Notes under the pieces: model-generated
The model's database searches: none
Told to the model about the DNA's origin: nothing
Seen by the model: only the letters and a program-made list of their open reading frames with translations
Shown: positions 55,256 to 63,989 of the stretch, piece by piece
How the letters are laid out: every line of letters starts with the position of its first letter
Numbering within the stretch: the stretch's first letter is position 1
Assembly: GCA_016927755.1 (NCBI GenBank)
Contig: JAFGLZ010000117.1
Span: 1-64,000, forward strand
Reading direction: 5' to 3'
Length of the DNA stretch: 64,000 bases
From: Phycisphaerae bacterium
GTDB taxonomy: Bacteria > Planctomycetota > Phycisphaerae > UBA1845 > JAFGLZ01
Made by a program: the position numbers and the translations under genes

Positions 55256-57475
55256 ATGTCCGAGTCTGGGCTGGTTCGTGCGTTGGCGTGGGGTGTGGTT
55301 CTTGCCGCCACTTGCGCGGGCGGGGCGTCCGCTTTGGGCGAGATCGTCTGCGAGGGGTCGTATTGGCCGCACTTGCAGGGGATCGCGACGGACGGCGAGG
55401 CGCTTTACTGGTCGTTCACTCGCGACGTCGTGAAGACGGACCTGTCCGGCAAGGCGCTCAAGCACATCGAGGTTCAGAGCCATCACGGCGACCCGACGTA
55501 TCACGACGGGAAGCTGTACGTGCCCGTCAACCTGCGCAAGTTCAACGCCGAGCGGGGCGAGGCGGACTGTTGGGTTTACGTCTATGACGCGCGGGATCTG
55601 TCGCTGCTTTCGAAGCACGGTGTGCCGGAGGCCGTTCACGGCGCGGGGGGGATGGCGTATTGCGACGGGCGATTCTTCATCGTGGGGGGATTGCCGAAGG
55701 GCTACCAGGAGAACTACGTCTACGAATACGACGCGGACCTCAAGTTCGTCAAGCGGCACGTGCTCGAGAGCGGCTACACGCTGATGGGCATTCAGACGGC
55801 CAACTTCGTGGACGGGGCGTGGTGGTTCGGGTGCTACGGCGAGACGCTGTTGAAGGCGGACGCGTCGTTTCGGCTTATCGGAAAGTACCGTTTTGACCTT
55901 GGCTACGGGGTCATCAAGCTGCCGGACGGGCGGTATCTGCTGGGTCGGTGCTTCGATCGGTCTCGGCGGGGCAAGGCGGTGCTTGGCGAGCCGGACGCGA
56001 AGACGGGGATGCGCGTGGTGACGGGGCCCACGACGGGGCCCGGGACGGGGGTTAGCAGGGCGACGACGTCGCCGCGGGATCGGCCGAATATCGTTTGGCT
56101 AACGAGCGAGGACACGTCGCCGGACTTGGCGTGCTACGGGACGCCGCTGGTGAAGACGCCGAACCTTGACCGGCTGGCGTCGCAGGGGGCGCGTTATACG
56201 AACGCTTTCGCGACGGGGCCGGTGTGTTCGGCGTCGCGGTCGGGGTTCATGACGGGGATGTATCAGACGTCGATCGGCGCGCATCAGCACCGGAGCCATC
56301 GCAAGGACGGTTATGCGCTTCCGGAGCCGGTGGAGGTGATCACGGAGTATTTCCGACGGGCGGGCTACTACACGGCCAACGTCACGACGCCGGCGCCGGG
56401 CGTGAAGGGGACGGGGAAGACGGACTTCAACTTTACGCCGAAGCGGAAGCCCTTTGACGGGACGGATTGGTCGCGACGCGGGCCGGGGCAGCCGTTCTTC
56501 GCGCATGTGAACCTCGTGCTGACGCATCGGGATTTCGTTCGCGACAAGGCGAACCCGATCGACCCGGCGAAGGTTCAGTTGCCGCCTTACTATCCGGACC
56601 CTCCGCTGGCGCGGCGGGATTGGGCGGACTATCTGGAGTCGATCCAGGTTCTCGACGGTCAGATCGGCAAGGTGTTGGATCGGCTGGAGCGGGAGGGGTT
56701 GTCGGGCAATACGCTGGTGATCTACTTCGGGGATCACGGCCGGCCTCACGTACGGGGGAAGCAGTGGCTTTACGAGGGGGGGATACGGGTGCCGCTGATC
56801 GTTCGGTGGCCGGGGCACGTCGCGGCGGGGGCGGTCGTGGATGATTTGGTGAGTCTGATCGACCTTGCGCCGACGAGTCTTGCGGCGGCGGGGATCGCGC
56901 CGCCGGGTCACCTTCAGGGGAACGTGTTTCTGGGCGCGGGGGCGAAGAAGCGAGAGTGCGTCTTTGCGGCTCGGGATCGGTGTGACGAGACGTCGGACCG
57001 GATTCGATGCGCTCGGACGAAGCGATGGAAGTACATCCGTAACTATCATCCGGATCGGGCATACACGCAGTTCAACTCGTATAAGTACCGGCAGTACCCG
57101 GTGCTGGCGCTCATGCAGGTGTTGCAGCAGCAGGGCAAGCTGACGCCGGCGCAGGCGCTGTTCATGGCGCCGCGGCGGCCGAGGGAGGAGTTGTACGATC
57201 TGGAGAAGGACTTGCACGAGATCCGCAATCTATGCGAGGATCCGGGGGCGGCGGCGGTGCTCGGGGAGCTGCGCAAGGCGCTCGATGCGTGGATCGAGCA
57301 GACAAAGGATCGGGGGGCGGTGGCGGAGAGCGAGTCGGTTTTGGCGGCTGCCAAGAAGCTGGCGGAGAGTCAGCAGGCGAAGGTATTCAAGCGGCGGGGG
57401 TTGCGGGAGGATTGCCGGGCGGAGGTGTTGTTGAAGTACTGGGAGGGGCGGCTTTTGGGTGGTGGGGGGGAGTGA
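55256..57475 (+). CDS. Beta-propeller-like domain fused to sulfatase
   Basis: A 739-residue fusion. A signal peptide (about 1-27) is followed by a propeller-like domain (about 30-245; GYTLMGIQTANFVDGAWWFGCYG, DLGYGVIKLPDGRYLLGRC), a Gly/Thr/Pro linker, then a sulfatase from about 275: RPNIVWLTSEDTSPDLACYG, formylglycine motif CSASR with Cys324, and YFGDHGRPHVRG. The motif has Ala where most have Pro (C-x-A-S-R), which is an accepted variant. GAGGGAG is best placed for the second ATG, 55256. The propeller may bind the glycan substrate. It is a single open frame with no sign of frameshift. Confidence 0.85.
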   Translation: MSESGLVRALAWGVVLAATCAGGASALGEIVCEGSYWPHLQGIATDGEALYWSFTRDVVKTDLSGKALKHIEVQSHHGDPTYHDGKLYVPVNLRKFNAERGEADCWVYVYDARDLSLLSKHGVPEAVHGAGGMAYCDGRFFIVGGLPKGYQENYVYEYDADLKFVKRHVLESGYTLMGIQTANFVDGAWWFGCYGETLLKADASFRLIGKYRFDLGYGVIKLPDGRYLLGRCFDRSRRGKAVLGEPDAKTGMRVVTGPTTGPGTGVSRATTSPRDRPNIVWLTSEDTSPDLACYGTPLVKTPNLDRLASQGARYTNAFATGPVCSASRSGFMTGMYQTSIGAHQHRSHRKDGYALPEPVEVITEYFRRAGYYTANVTTPAPGVKGTGKTDFNFTPKRKPFDGTDWSRRGPGQPFFAHVNLVLTHRDFVRDKANPIDPAKVQLPPYYPDPPLARRDWADYLESIQVLDGQIGKVLDRLEREGLSGNTLVIYFGDHGRPHVRGKQWLYEGGIRVPLIVRWPGHVAAGAVVDDLVSLIDLAPTSLAAAGIAPPGHLQGNVFLGAGAKKRECVFAARDRCDETSDRIRCARTKRWKYIRNYHPDRAYTQFNSYKYRQYPVLALMQVLQQQGKLTPAQALFMAPRRPREELYDLEKDLHEIRNLCEDPGAAAVLGELRKALDAWIEQTKDRGAVAESESVLAAAKKLAESQQAKVFKRRGLREDCRAEVLLKYWEGRLLGGGGE

Positions 57476-57584
57476 GGGGCGCGGGGGGGGCGGTTTTGAC
57501 TCGTGGTGTCCTTTCTTGAAGAGGAGGACTCACTTCGAATCCCACATCTTGTCTCCGCCCAGACGCCTCCTACAATGCCCCTCC

Positions 57585-58085
57585 ATGGCGGCCATTGGAC
57601 GACGATCCCGATTGTGGCAGGCTGCGAAATGGGGTGGGCTTGCGTCTTCTTTGCTGCTGCTCTTTGCGACTGCGATCAGCACAACGTATACGATCGCACT
57701 CGTGCTCGGTCGCCGTGGCCAGGAAGTGAGCCTGTGGGGCGGAAGGTTCTTCGTAAGAGGGCCGGTTAGCGCTCCCGGGGAGTTGTCATCGATCCGCATT
57801 GATCCTCCGGGCCTGCATGTGTCGGGTCCGCATTCGGCCAAGATCTTCTGGGGCTTCGTCGCCCAAGGACGCCTCCACGGCAGAGAGTACTTGATCGTTG
57901 TTCCCCTTTATGCGCCTCTTGCTGCACTGCTCCTGCCCACGGCGTTCCTCTGGTACTGCGACCGCAGATCGCCACCAGGTCATTGCCAACGTTGCGGCTA
58001 CGACCTCACCGGCAACACGAGCAGCGTGTGTCCGGAGTGCGGGGCGGAGGCGGCCAGGAAACGGTGCGAGGCCCCGGAGGTGTGA
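57585..58085 (+). CDS. Small membrane protein with C-terminal zinc ribbon, paralogue C
   Basis: A 166-residue protein with two membrane helices (about 18-40 and 105-125) and the C-terminal ribbon HCQRCGYDLTGNTSSVCPECG. The next gene, four bases on, is a paralogue with the same order. Here the ribbon is C-terminal, unlike the pair at 1453-4208 where it is N-terminal. No convincing Shine-Dalgarno. Function unknown. Confidence 0.75.
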   Translation: MAAIGRRSRLWQAAKWGGLASSLLLLFATAISTTYTIALVLGRRGQEVSLWGGRFFVRGPVSAPGELSSIRIDPPGLHVSGPHSAKIFWGFVAQGRLHGREYLIVVPLYAPLAALLLPTAFLWYCDRRSPPGHCQRCGYDLTGNTSSVCPECGAEAARKRCEAPEV

Positions 58086-58089
58086 GGCG

Positions 58090-58539
58090 ATGCGAAGGCC
58101 GGGTCGATTGCGGCGGGTGGTGAAGTGGGGGGGATTCGGTCTTTCGCTCTTCGTAGGAGCGGCGTGGGTGATGTCGTGGTTCAGTAGCGTTGATTACCAC
58201 AGGTCGATGGGCGACAGGGGCGTTGTTGGGTTTCTAACCCGTGGTCACATTGTTGTCTTCTGTTTCTACTGGCCCTTTAGCCTGGGCAAGCCGTTTCGAG
58301 TAACATCTTGGGATCCTGAAGGATGGAGTATGTCGCGCCCATTCTCCGTAGAGGTGCCCTCTTGGGCTGATCACGGTCTTGACGTGCCCCTATGGTTACC
58401 TTTCGTGCTCGTGCTCCTCCCCACGGCTTTCTTGTGGCATCGAGATCCTCGCCCCCTGCCAGGCCACTGCCGGAAATGCGGCTACGACCTCACCGGTAAC
58501 GAGAGCGGCGTGTGTCCGGAATGCGGGGAGCGGATCTAA
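58090..58539 (+). CDS. Small membrane protein with C-terminal zinc ribbon, paralogue D
   Basis: A 149-residue protein: RRPGRLRRVVKWGGFGLSLFVGAAWV start, second helix about 103-120, then HCRKCGYDLTGNESGVCPECG. LPTAFLWHRDPRPLPGHC matches LPTAFLWYCDRRSPPGHC of the upstream neighbour. ATG 58090, with GTGAGG before it, four bases after the upstream stop. Probably a recent duplication, same operon. Function unknown. Confidence 0.8.
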   Translation: MRRPGRLRRVVKWGGFGLSLFVGAAWVMSWFSSVDYHRSMGDRGVVGFLTRGHIVVFCFYWPFSLGKPFRVTSWDPEGWSMSRPFSVEVPSWADHGLDVPLWLPFVLVLLPTAFLWHRDPRPLPGHCRKCGYDLTGNESGVCPECGERI

Positions 58540-58653
58540 CCGGTGCATCAAGGAAGGCATGCCAGGGCGAGCGCGAATTAGATGGATGGCGAGATGAAGC
58601 GGGGCACTTGCAGGGCAACATGAGGCGGCTGGAGCGTCTCGTTCGCGTTGTCG

Positions 58654-58679
58654 TTCATGGGCAAGATGCCCATGCTACG
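58654..58679. repeat. Dispersed GGGCAAGATGCCC hairpin, copy 3
   Basis: CATGGGCA (58656-58663), loop AGA, TGCCCATG (58667-58674), then CTACG. Relative to copy 1 (CACGGGCA/TGCCCGTG) both arms changed together, preserving the stem. The rest of the 347-base gap 58540-58886 shows no gene or clear promoter. Confidence 0.75.
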
Positions 58680-58886
58680 TGTCGGCCGTATGGTCGGGGC
58701 CTGGAGTCGCATGATCATTAGGCCCGGCGTGAGCCGTTCGCAGTGCTTCAGACGTCATGACCCGCCGCGTAATCCTGTCGAAGCACACAAGGCTAGGTTA
58801 GACTCGTTGGTCCGACGCGCGTTTTGTGGTTGACGTGGCGTCGGTGTGTGCATGCGTGGAATCGACGGTCTATCGAGGGGAGTACG

Positions 58887-61232
58887 ATGTCGGATGCCTA
58901 TCCAGGCAACAGCGCCGAGTGTTTCTCGAGCAGTGGATCCGGACCCGTTGCGGGTGGTTCTCTTCAACGGGTGCGTTTGGCGATTCCGCGGATGAGACGA
59001 CGCTTCATTGGTGTTGCCGGCACGGCGGCGTTGGCGGTGGTCGTGACGGCGGCGGGGAATGGGGCGTACGCGGGGGAGCGCGTCGTTCTGCACGTTGCGT
59101 CTTTCGGCAATGACGGATGGTCCGGCAAATCGGAGAAGCCCAACGCCGAGAAGAGTGACGGGCCGTTCGAGACGATCGGGCGGGCGCGTGACGCGATTCG
59201 GCGGATGAAGCGGGACGGGGGGCTTCCGAGGGAAGGCGTTGTGGTGGAGATTCTCGGGGGGAGGTATGAGCTGGCCGAGCCGATCGAGCTGACGGCGGAG
59301 GACTCGGGGACCGCGGAGTCGCCGATCGTCTATCGCGGTCGGGCGGGGGAAGTGGTCCGCCTCAGCGGCGGACGGATTGTTGCGGGTTGGCGGGCGGTTA
59401 CGGAGGCGGCGATTCTTGGCCGACTGGATCCGGCGGCGCGCGGGCAGGTGCTGCAGGCGGACCTGCGGTGGATGGGGATTACAGAGTACGGCGATCTGGG
59501 CGTGGACGTGGGGGCCGATCTTCAGTCGCTCGTTGCGGGGGCGGACGGACAGGGCGAATACACGATGGGGAGCGTGGCCCCCAAGCCCGGGGTGGAGAGG
59601 CCGGAGCGTCTCGAGGTGTTCTTCAACGACGAGCCGATGCGGATCTCGCGCGGGCCGAACGACGGACACTTGACGATCGAGACGGCGCTGGGGGCGACCG
59701 AGCGGAACGTGCGCGGACACAAGAGCCGCGTTGAGGGGGTGTTTCGATACAAGGGCGACTATCCGCGGCGTTGGGTGGGCGAGAAGGACGCCTACGTGTG
59801 CGGCAGTTGGTGCCGTGACTGGGCCGAGCAACGTCACCGGATCGCGTCTCTCGATGTTGACAAGCGAGTGATCTCCGTTTGTCGCCCTTACCACCGGTAC
59901 GGCTATCACAAGGGGCAGTGGTTTTACGGGTTCAATATCTTGGCGGAACTCGACAGGCCAGGCGAGTGGTACGTCGATCGGGAAACGGGCACGCTGTACT
60001 TCTGGCCGCCGGCGCGGATCGAGGGGGCGAAGGTCGAGGTGTCGATGTCGCCGGGCCTGGTGAGGATGAAGGGCACGTCGCACGTGACGATTCGCGGGCT
60101 CACGTTCGAGGCGACGCGCGGGACGGCGGTGGCCATTGAGAACGGCGAGCACTGTCGCGTGATCGGCTGCACGTTGCGCAACCTGGGCATGCACGCGGTG
60201 ACGGTGGTTGGGGGCAAGGACAACGGGGTCATCGGCTGCGACATGTACGGCATGGGCGGCGGCGGGGTCTATCTGATCGGGGGCGACCGGAAGACGCTGA
60301 CGCCGGCGGGACACCATGCCGAGAACAATCGCATCCACCACTACGCGCGGTGGGATCGGATGTACCGGCCGGGCGTCGTGTTCACCGGCGTGGGGCAGCG
60401 AATTTCGCACAACCTGATCCACGATGCGCCGCACGCCGCGCTCATCTTCGGCGGCAACGATCACCTCGTCGAGCTCAACGAGATCCACCACGTCTGTTGC
60501 GAGTCGAACGACTGCGGGGCGATCTATGCCGGTCGGGACTGGACGATCCGGGGTCATGTGATTCGGTACAACTACCTGCATCATCTCCAGGGCCGTGCCG
60601 GGCGGCGGTGCAAGGGCATCTATCTCGACGACCTGTTCTCGTCGGCGACGGTTTGGGGGAACGTCTTCTACCAGGCGACCTACGCGGTGTTCCTTGGGGG
60701 CGGTCGCGACAACATCATCGAGAACAACGTCTTCGTCGATTGCCCGCAGGCGCTGCACATCGACGCCCGCGCGTTGGGCTGGTGCGGGCCTCATGCTGAC
60801 GGTCGGATCAAGGAGGCCAGGGAGAAGGGGACGATACGGGGGATTCGTTATGGGGAGCCTCCGTACAGCACGCGGTATCCGAAGCTGGTCAGACTGCTGG
60901 AGGAGGACCCGAAGTCGCCGGTGGGCAACGTTGTTCGGCGCAATATCTTTTGGGCGGGGGCCGGTGAGGCCCTGCGGCGGGACGCGCAGGGCGCTGGGCC
61001 GAGGGATACGTGGTGGGAGCACATCGAGGCCAAGATAAGGCCGCTGGTGAAGCTGGAAGACAACCTGATCAACGAGGACCCGAAGTTCGTGGACGAGAAG
61101 GCGGGGGACTTTCAGCTTCGCGCGGATTCGCCGGCGTGGGGGCTTGGCTTTCAGCGGATCCCGATCGAGAAGATCGGGCTTTACCGGGACGAGCGGCGTG
61201 CGAGCTGGCCTGTGAAGCAAGAGGTCCGCTGA
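58887..61232 (+). CDS. Secreted right-handed beta-helix protein, GH141-like
   Basis: A 781-residue protein. After a long N-terminal region the signal segment MRRRFIGVAGTAALAVVVTAAGNGAYAG (about 36-63) leads to a beta-helix: FHVAS-type start VLHVASFGNDGWSGKSEKP, GPFETIGRARDAIRRMK, and repeated rungs such as HVTIRGLTFEATRGTAVAIENGEHCRVIGCTLRNLG and NIIENNVFVDCPQALHIDARALGW. The layout resembles GH141 and related fucosidase/xylanase-type or pectate-lyase-fold enzymes. Catalytic residues not assigned. GAGGGGAG precedes ATG 58887; a start at 58992 would begin at the signal peptide but lacks a ribosome site. Confidence 0.75.
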   Translation: MSDAYPGNSAECFSSSGSGPVAGGSLQRVRLAIPRMRRRFIGVAGTAALAVVVTAAGNGAYAGERVVLHVASFGNDGWSGKSEKPNAEKSDGPFETIGRARDAIRRMKRDGGLPREGVVVEILGGRYELAEPIELTAEDSGTAESPIVYRGRAGEVVRLSGGRIVAGWRAVTEAAILGRLDPAARGQVLQADLRWMGITEYGDLGVDVGADLQSLVAGADGQGEYTMGSVAPKPGVERPERLEVFFNDEPMRISRGPNDGHLTIETALGATERNVRGHKSRVEGVFRYKGDYPRRWVGEKDAYVCGSWCRDWAEQRHRIASLDVDKRVISVCRPYHRYGYHKGQWFYGFNILAELDRPGEWYVDRETGTLYFWPPARIEGAKVEVSMSPGLVRMKGTSHVTIRGLTFEATRGTAVAIENGEHCRVIGCTLRNLGMHAVTVVGGKDNGVIGCDMYGMGGGGVYLIGGDRKTLTPAGHHAENNRIHHYARWDRMYRPGVVFTGVGQRISHNLIHDAPHAALIFGGNDHLVELNEIHHVCCESNDCGAIYAGRDWTIRGHVIRYNYLHHLQGRAGRRCKGIYLDDLFSSATVWGNVFYQATYAVFLGGGRDNIIENNVFVDCPQALHIDARALGWCGPHADGRIKEAREKGTIRGIRYGEPPYSTRYPKLVRLLEEDPKSPVGNVVRRNIFWAGAGEALRRDAQGAGPRDTWWEHIEAKIRPLVKLEDNLINEDPKFVDEKAGDFQLRADSPAWGLGFQRIPIEKIGLYRDERRASWPVKQEVR

Positions 61233-61294
61233 ACGTCGGAGCCGCCCATCCGGCCGCTGATGGGCGCCCTGGTAGGATGGATCGGCGCGGAGCA

Positions 61295-61325
61295 CGCGAA
61301 AAAGGTTCCTGACACCTTTTTCGCG
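61295..61325. repeat. Dispersed GAAAAAGGT-N7-ACCTTTTTC hairpin, copy 2
   Basis: Perfect 12-base-pair stem CGCGAAAAAGGT (61295-61306) with ACCTTTTTCGCG (61314-61325), loop TCCTGAC as in copy 1. It lies 63 bases after the beta-helix gene and probably also works as its transcript end. Confidence 0.8.
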
Positions 61326-61481
61326 CCCGTCCCCGTTGCCAGCCGACCGCATCACTTTGGGCGCCTGTGTTTAACGTCTATTCCTGCCTCGTTATCGGGG
61401 GAATGTGCCGCCCCGGCCCCGATGTTGGGACGTGATTTGACGATAGAATATAGAGTTCTGAGGTCAGGCTAGAGGATTGGG

Positions 61482-61907
61482 ATGGACGGTTCACTGACAC
61501 AGCAGGATGAAGCGCTGCTCGAGGCGGCTCGCAAGGTGATCGCGGAGCGGTTTCGCCAGGGGTATCACCACGTGGCGGCGGCGGTTCGGACGCGGTCGGG
61601 CCGGACGTTCGCGGGGGTGCATCTGGAGGCGAACGTGGGGCGCGTGGCGGTGTGCGCGGAGGCGATCGCGATCGGCGCGGCGGCGGCGGCGGGGGACACG
61701 GAGCTGGAGACGATCGTTTGCGTCGATCGCAAGGGGAACGTGGTTTCTCCGTGCGGGATGTGCCGGGAGCTGATCTCGGATTACTCGCCGGACTGCCGGG
61801 TGATCGTGCCGAACGGTCGGGGCGACGAGGTGGTTCCGGTCAGCGAGCTGCTGCCGAACAAGTATCGGCGTCGATGGCGCGAGGGCGACGTCGATTCCGG
61901 CGACTAA
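61482..61907 (+). CDS. Cytidine-deaminase-like protein
   Basis: A 141-residue zinc deaminase. VCAEAIAIG gives the zinc-binding Cys58 and proton-shuttling Glu60. SPCGMCREL gives Cys91 and Cys94. This matches CDA and blasticidin-deaminase-like proteins in length. It likely deaminates a free cytidine or related base. The start has GAGG nine bases upstream. The DUF1330 gene follows after 22 bases. Confidence 0.85.
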   Translation: MDGSLTQQDEALLEAARKVIAERFRQGYHHVAAAVRTRSGRTFAGVHLEANVGRVAVCAEAIAIGAAAAAGDTELETIVCVDRKGNVVSPCGMCRELISDYSPDCRVIVPNGRGDEVVPVSELLPNKYRRRWREGDVDSGD

Positions 61908-61929
61908 GCGGCCTTCAACCGGGATTCTC

Positions 61930-62229
61930 ATGTCCGTTTACATGATCGTCGAGCTCGAGGTGATCGATCCTGAGCCTTATGGGGAATACGTGGAGAAGGT
62001 TCGGGAGGTGGTGACGGGGCATGGGGGACGGTATCTCGTTCGCGGGGGCCGGGTCACGCCGCTGTCGGGTAGCTGGACGCCGGAGCGGATCATCGTGATC
62101 GAGTTCGACTCTCCGGCGGCGCTGCGGCGGTGCTTCATGTCGTCGGCGTATCTTGCGCTGGCTCCGCTTGGCGAGCGGTCGGCGCGATCGAGGGCGATCG
62201 TGGTCGAGGGCTGCTCGCCGGACGGTTGA
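61930..62229 (+). CDS. DUF1330 protein (dimeric ferredoxin-like fold)
   Basis: A 99-residue protein: IVELEVIDPEPYGEYVEKVREVVTGHGGRYLVRGG, GSWTPERIIVIEFDSPAALRRCFMSSAYLALAPLGERSA, the DUF1330/YCII-like pattern. Small ferredoxin-like proteins of this kind form dimers; activity not established. Convergent with the Nudix gene. Confidence 0.9.
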   Translation: MSVYMIVELEVIDPEPYGEYVEKVREVVTGHGGRYLVRGGRVTPLSGSWTPERIIVIEFDSPAALRRCFMSSAYLALAPLGERSARSRAIVVEGCSPDG

Positions 62230-62266
62230 AGGCGGTGGGCGGGCGCGAGGGCAGACTCGGGGACGG

Positions 62267-62698
62267 CTATCCCGCTTCGACGGTGAAGTCGGCGGGGTTG
62301 AGGTCTTGCAGGATCTCTGCGAGGGCTTGGTCGCCCACTCGACGGACGGCTTCTTCGAGCGAGACCCACTCTCGGCGTCGGACATCCGCCTCGTCCCAGG
62401 TTTCGTGAACGGCGCGGACCTCCATCAGGAAGAGATCCACGATACAGGTTCCCCCCCATTTCTCGTACCGATATCGACCGATCGGCTGGGCGGAAACGGT
62501 TCCCTCGACGCCGGCCTCCTCGAGGGCTTCTTGGGCGGCGGATTGGGCGGGGGTCATGTCCGGTTCGATGAGGCCCTTGGGGACGATCCAGCGCTTGCCG
62601 CTCCAGGAGGTGATGAGGAGGATCTCGAGTCGATCGCCTTTGCGGCGAAACGGGATGACGCCTGATTGCGGGTAGATTGGGTCGGGCGGCGAATCCAT
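62267..62698 (-). CDS. Nudix hydrolase
   Basis: A 143-residue Nudix protein: VIPFRRKGDRLEILLITSWSGKRWIVPKGLIEPDMTPAQSAAQEALEEAGV. The box is G-L-I-E-P-D-M-x8-Q-E-A-L-E-E-A-G-V: Met and Gln replace the usual first Glu and the Arg of REUXEE, while the metal-binding EALEEAG is intact. This resembles diphosphoinositol-polyphosphate or Ap4A hydrolase relatives. Substrate unknown. Confidence 0.85.
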   Translation of the reverse strand: MDSPPDPIYPQSGVIPFRRKGDRLEILLITSWSGKRWIVPKGLIEPDMTPAQSAAQEALEEAGVEGTVSAQPIGRYRYEKWGGTCIVDLFLMEVRAVHETWDEADVRRREWVSLEEAVRRVGDQALAEILQDLNPADFTVEAG

Positions 62699-62822
62699 TG
62701 CGTGTACCTTTCTGGCGGAGCCTGAACGATCGAGCCCAATGCTGCCGCGCCTGTCGGGCGTTTGCCTTCGTCGACGCCGTCGAGCGTGAAGGCCTTCAAC
62801 TGAGTGTTGCTTACCGACGGGT

Positions 62823-63989
62823 TCAGCCTTTCAACGATTCTAGGATGAACGGCCACATGAGGTCCTTGTAGAACCGATGACCGGCGTGGCCCCAGCGGTG
62901 CTCGAAGTGGCTCGGGCAGCCGGCGGCGTCGTAGATCGCGCGGACGTGGTTGGCCGCTCTGGTGACGTCTTGCGGGGCGAAGAGGGCGTCGGTTCGTCCG
63001 TTGACGATGAGCAGGCGACGGAGGGCGATCAGGCCGGCCACGTCGGACAGGTCGAAGGATCGCAGGATGCCGGGCACCATGTTGCAGTCGCAGTGGTAGA
63101 TTCGGCCCCCGTCGCTGACGAACGTGCAGAATGAGCAGCTTGGCACGGCGATCGTGACGCGTTCGTCGCAGGCGGCGGCGTAGAGGGTCACCATGCCGCC
63201 GCCGGAGTTGCCCATGATCAGTATGTGTTTGGCGTCGACGTCGGGTCGGGTGGTCGCCCAGTCGATGATCTTCTGCATATCCCAGACGCGTTCGCCGGTG
63301 GGGGTCCGATCGGCGAGGAGGCAGTGCATGAGCTGGCTGCGACAGTCGCGTCCGCCGTGTCGCTGCCAGACGTCCGGGACGCCGTCGGCGCCGATTCCTC
63401 GGGTGGCGGGGGCGACGGCGAGGAACCCTTGTTTGACGGCCTGGACGGCGACGTCTCGATCCTCGGCGAGGGCGCGTCGGCGATCCGCGTCCGTGGGGTA
63501 GACGCCGGCGTAGACGTCGTATCCGCGGCGGTTGTGGCCGTGAGGCAGGACGGCCAGGGGGAACGGTCCCTTGCCCGGCGGCTTGAGGAGCCAGAACGGG
63601 ATAGTGACGTCCGGCTCGGTCTGGAGTTGTCCCTTACGGATCGTGTAATCGCCCTTCTCCTGGATCGGCTCGAGCTCGACTTTGGGGCGGTGCCGGCCGA
63701 CGGAGGCGGCGATCGTGTCGAGACCGACGAGCCGACGCAGGGCGGGTCGGGCATCGCTTTGCCATCGGTGGAATCCACCGGGGTAGTCGGCGCGGAAGGC
63801 GTGGGCGCGGCGCTTCTCGTCGTAGAGACGTTCGAGGTAGCGGACGACGGTGGGCGGGAGTTCTGGCGGCGTGTCGTTCTTCTTGGTGGTCGCATCGGCG
63901 GCGGGCGCTTCGCTGCCGGGAAGGGCGGCGGCGCCGGCGGCGGCACATGCGAGCTTCATGAGGTCGCGTCGTGAGGTTTCGTCGGTCAT
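62823..63989 (-). CDS. Secreted alpha/beta-hydrolase, acetylxylan-esterase/dienelactone-hydrolase-like
   Basis: A 388-residue protein with a Tat signal SRRDLMKLACAAAGAAALPG (about 6-25). The serine hydrolase core has HGHNRRGYDVYAG (oxyanion region), nucleophile elbow MGNSGGGMVTLYA (about 249-261), catalytic Asp in NGRTDALFAPQ and His in WGHAGHRFY. Related secreted planctomycete enzymes deacetylate polysaccharides. The full length lies inside the window. Convergent pair with a 124-base gap to the Nudix gene start. Confidence 0.85.
   Translation of the reverse strand: MTDETSRRDLMKLACAAAGAAALPGSEAPAADATTKKNDTPPELPPTVVRYLERLYDEKRRAHAFRADYPGGFHRWQSDARPALRRLVGLDTIAASVGRHRPKVELEPIQEKGDYTIRKGQLQTEPDVTIPFWLLKPPGKGPFPLAVLPHGHNRRGYDVYAGVYPTDADRRRALAEDRDVAVQAVKQGFLAVAPATRGIGADGVPDVWQRHGGRDCRSQLMHCLLADRTPTGERVWDMQKIIDWATTRPDVDAKHILIMGNSGGGMVTLYAAACDERVTIAVPSCSFCTFVSDGGRIYHCDCNMVPGILRSFDLSDVAGLIALRRLLIVNGRTDALFAPQDVTRAANHVRAIYDAAGCPSHFEHRWGHAGHRFYKDLMWPFILESLKG

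Noticed and set aside
58755-61355. Minus-strand ORF of 866 residues
   Set aside because: Antisense shadow of the beta-helix gene; composition is Arg/Pro/His-rich and no domain is seen.
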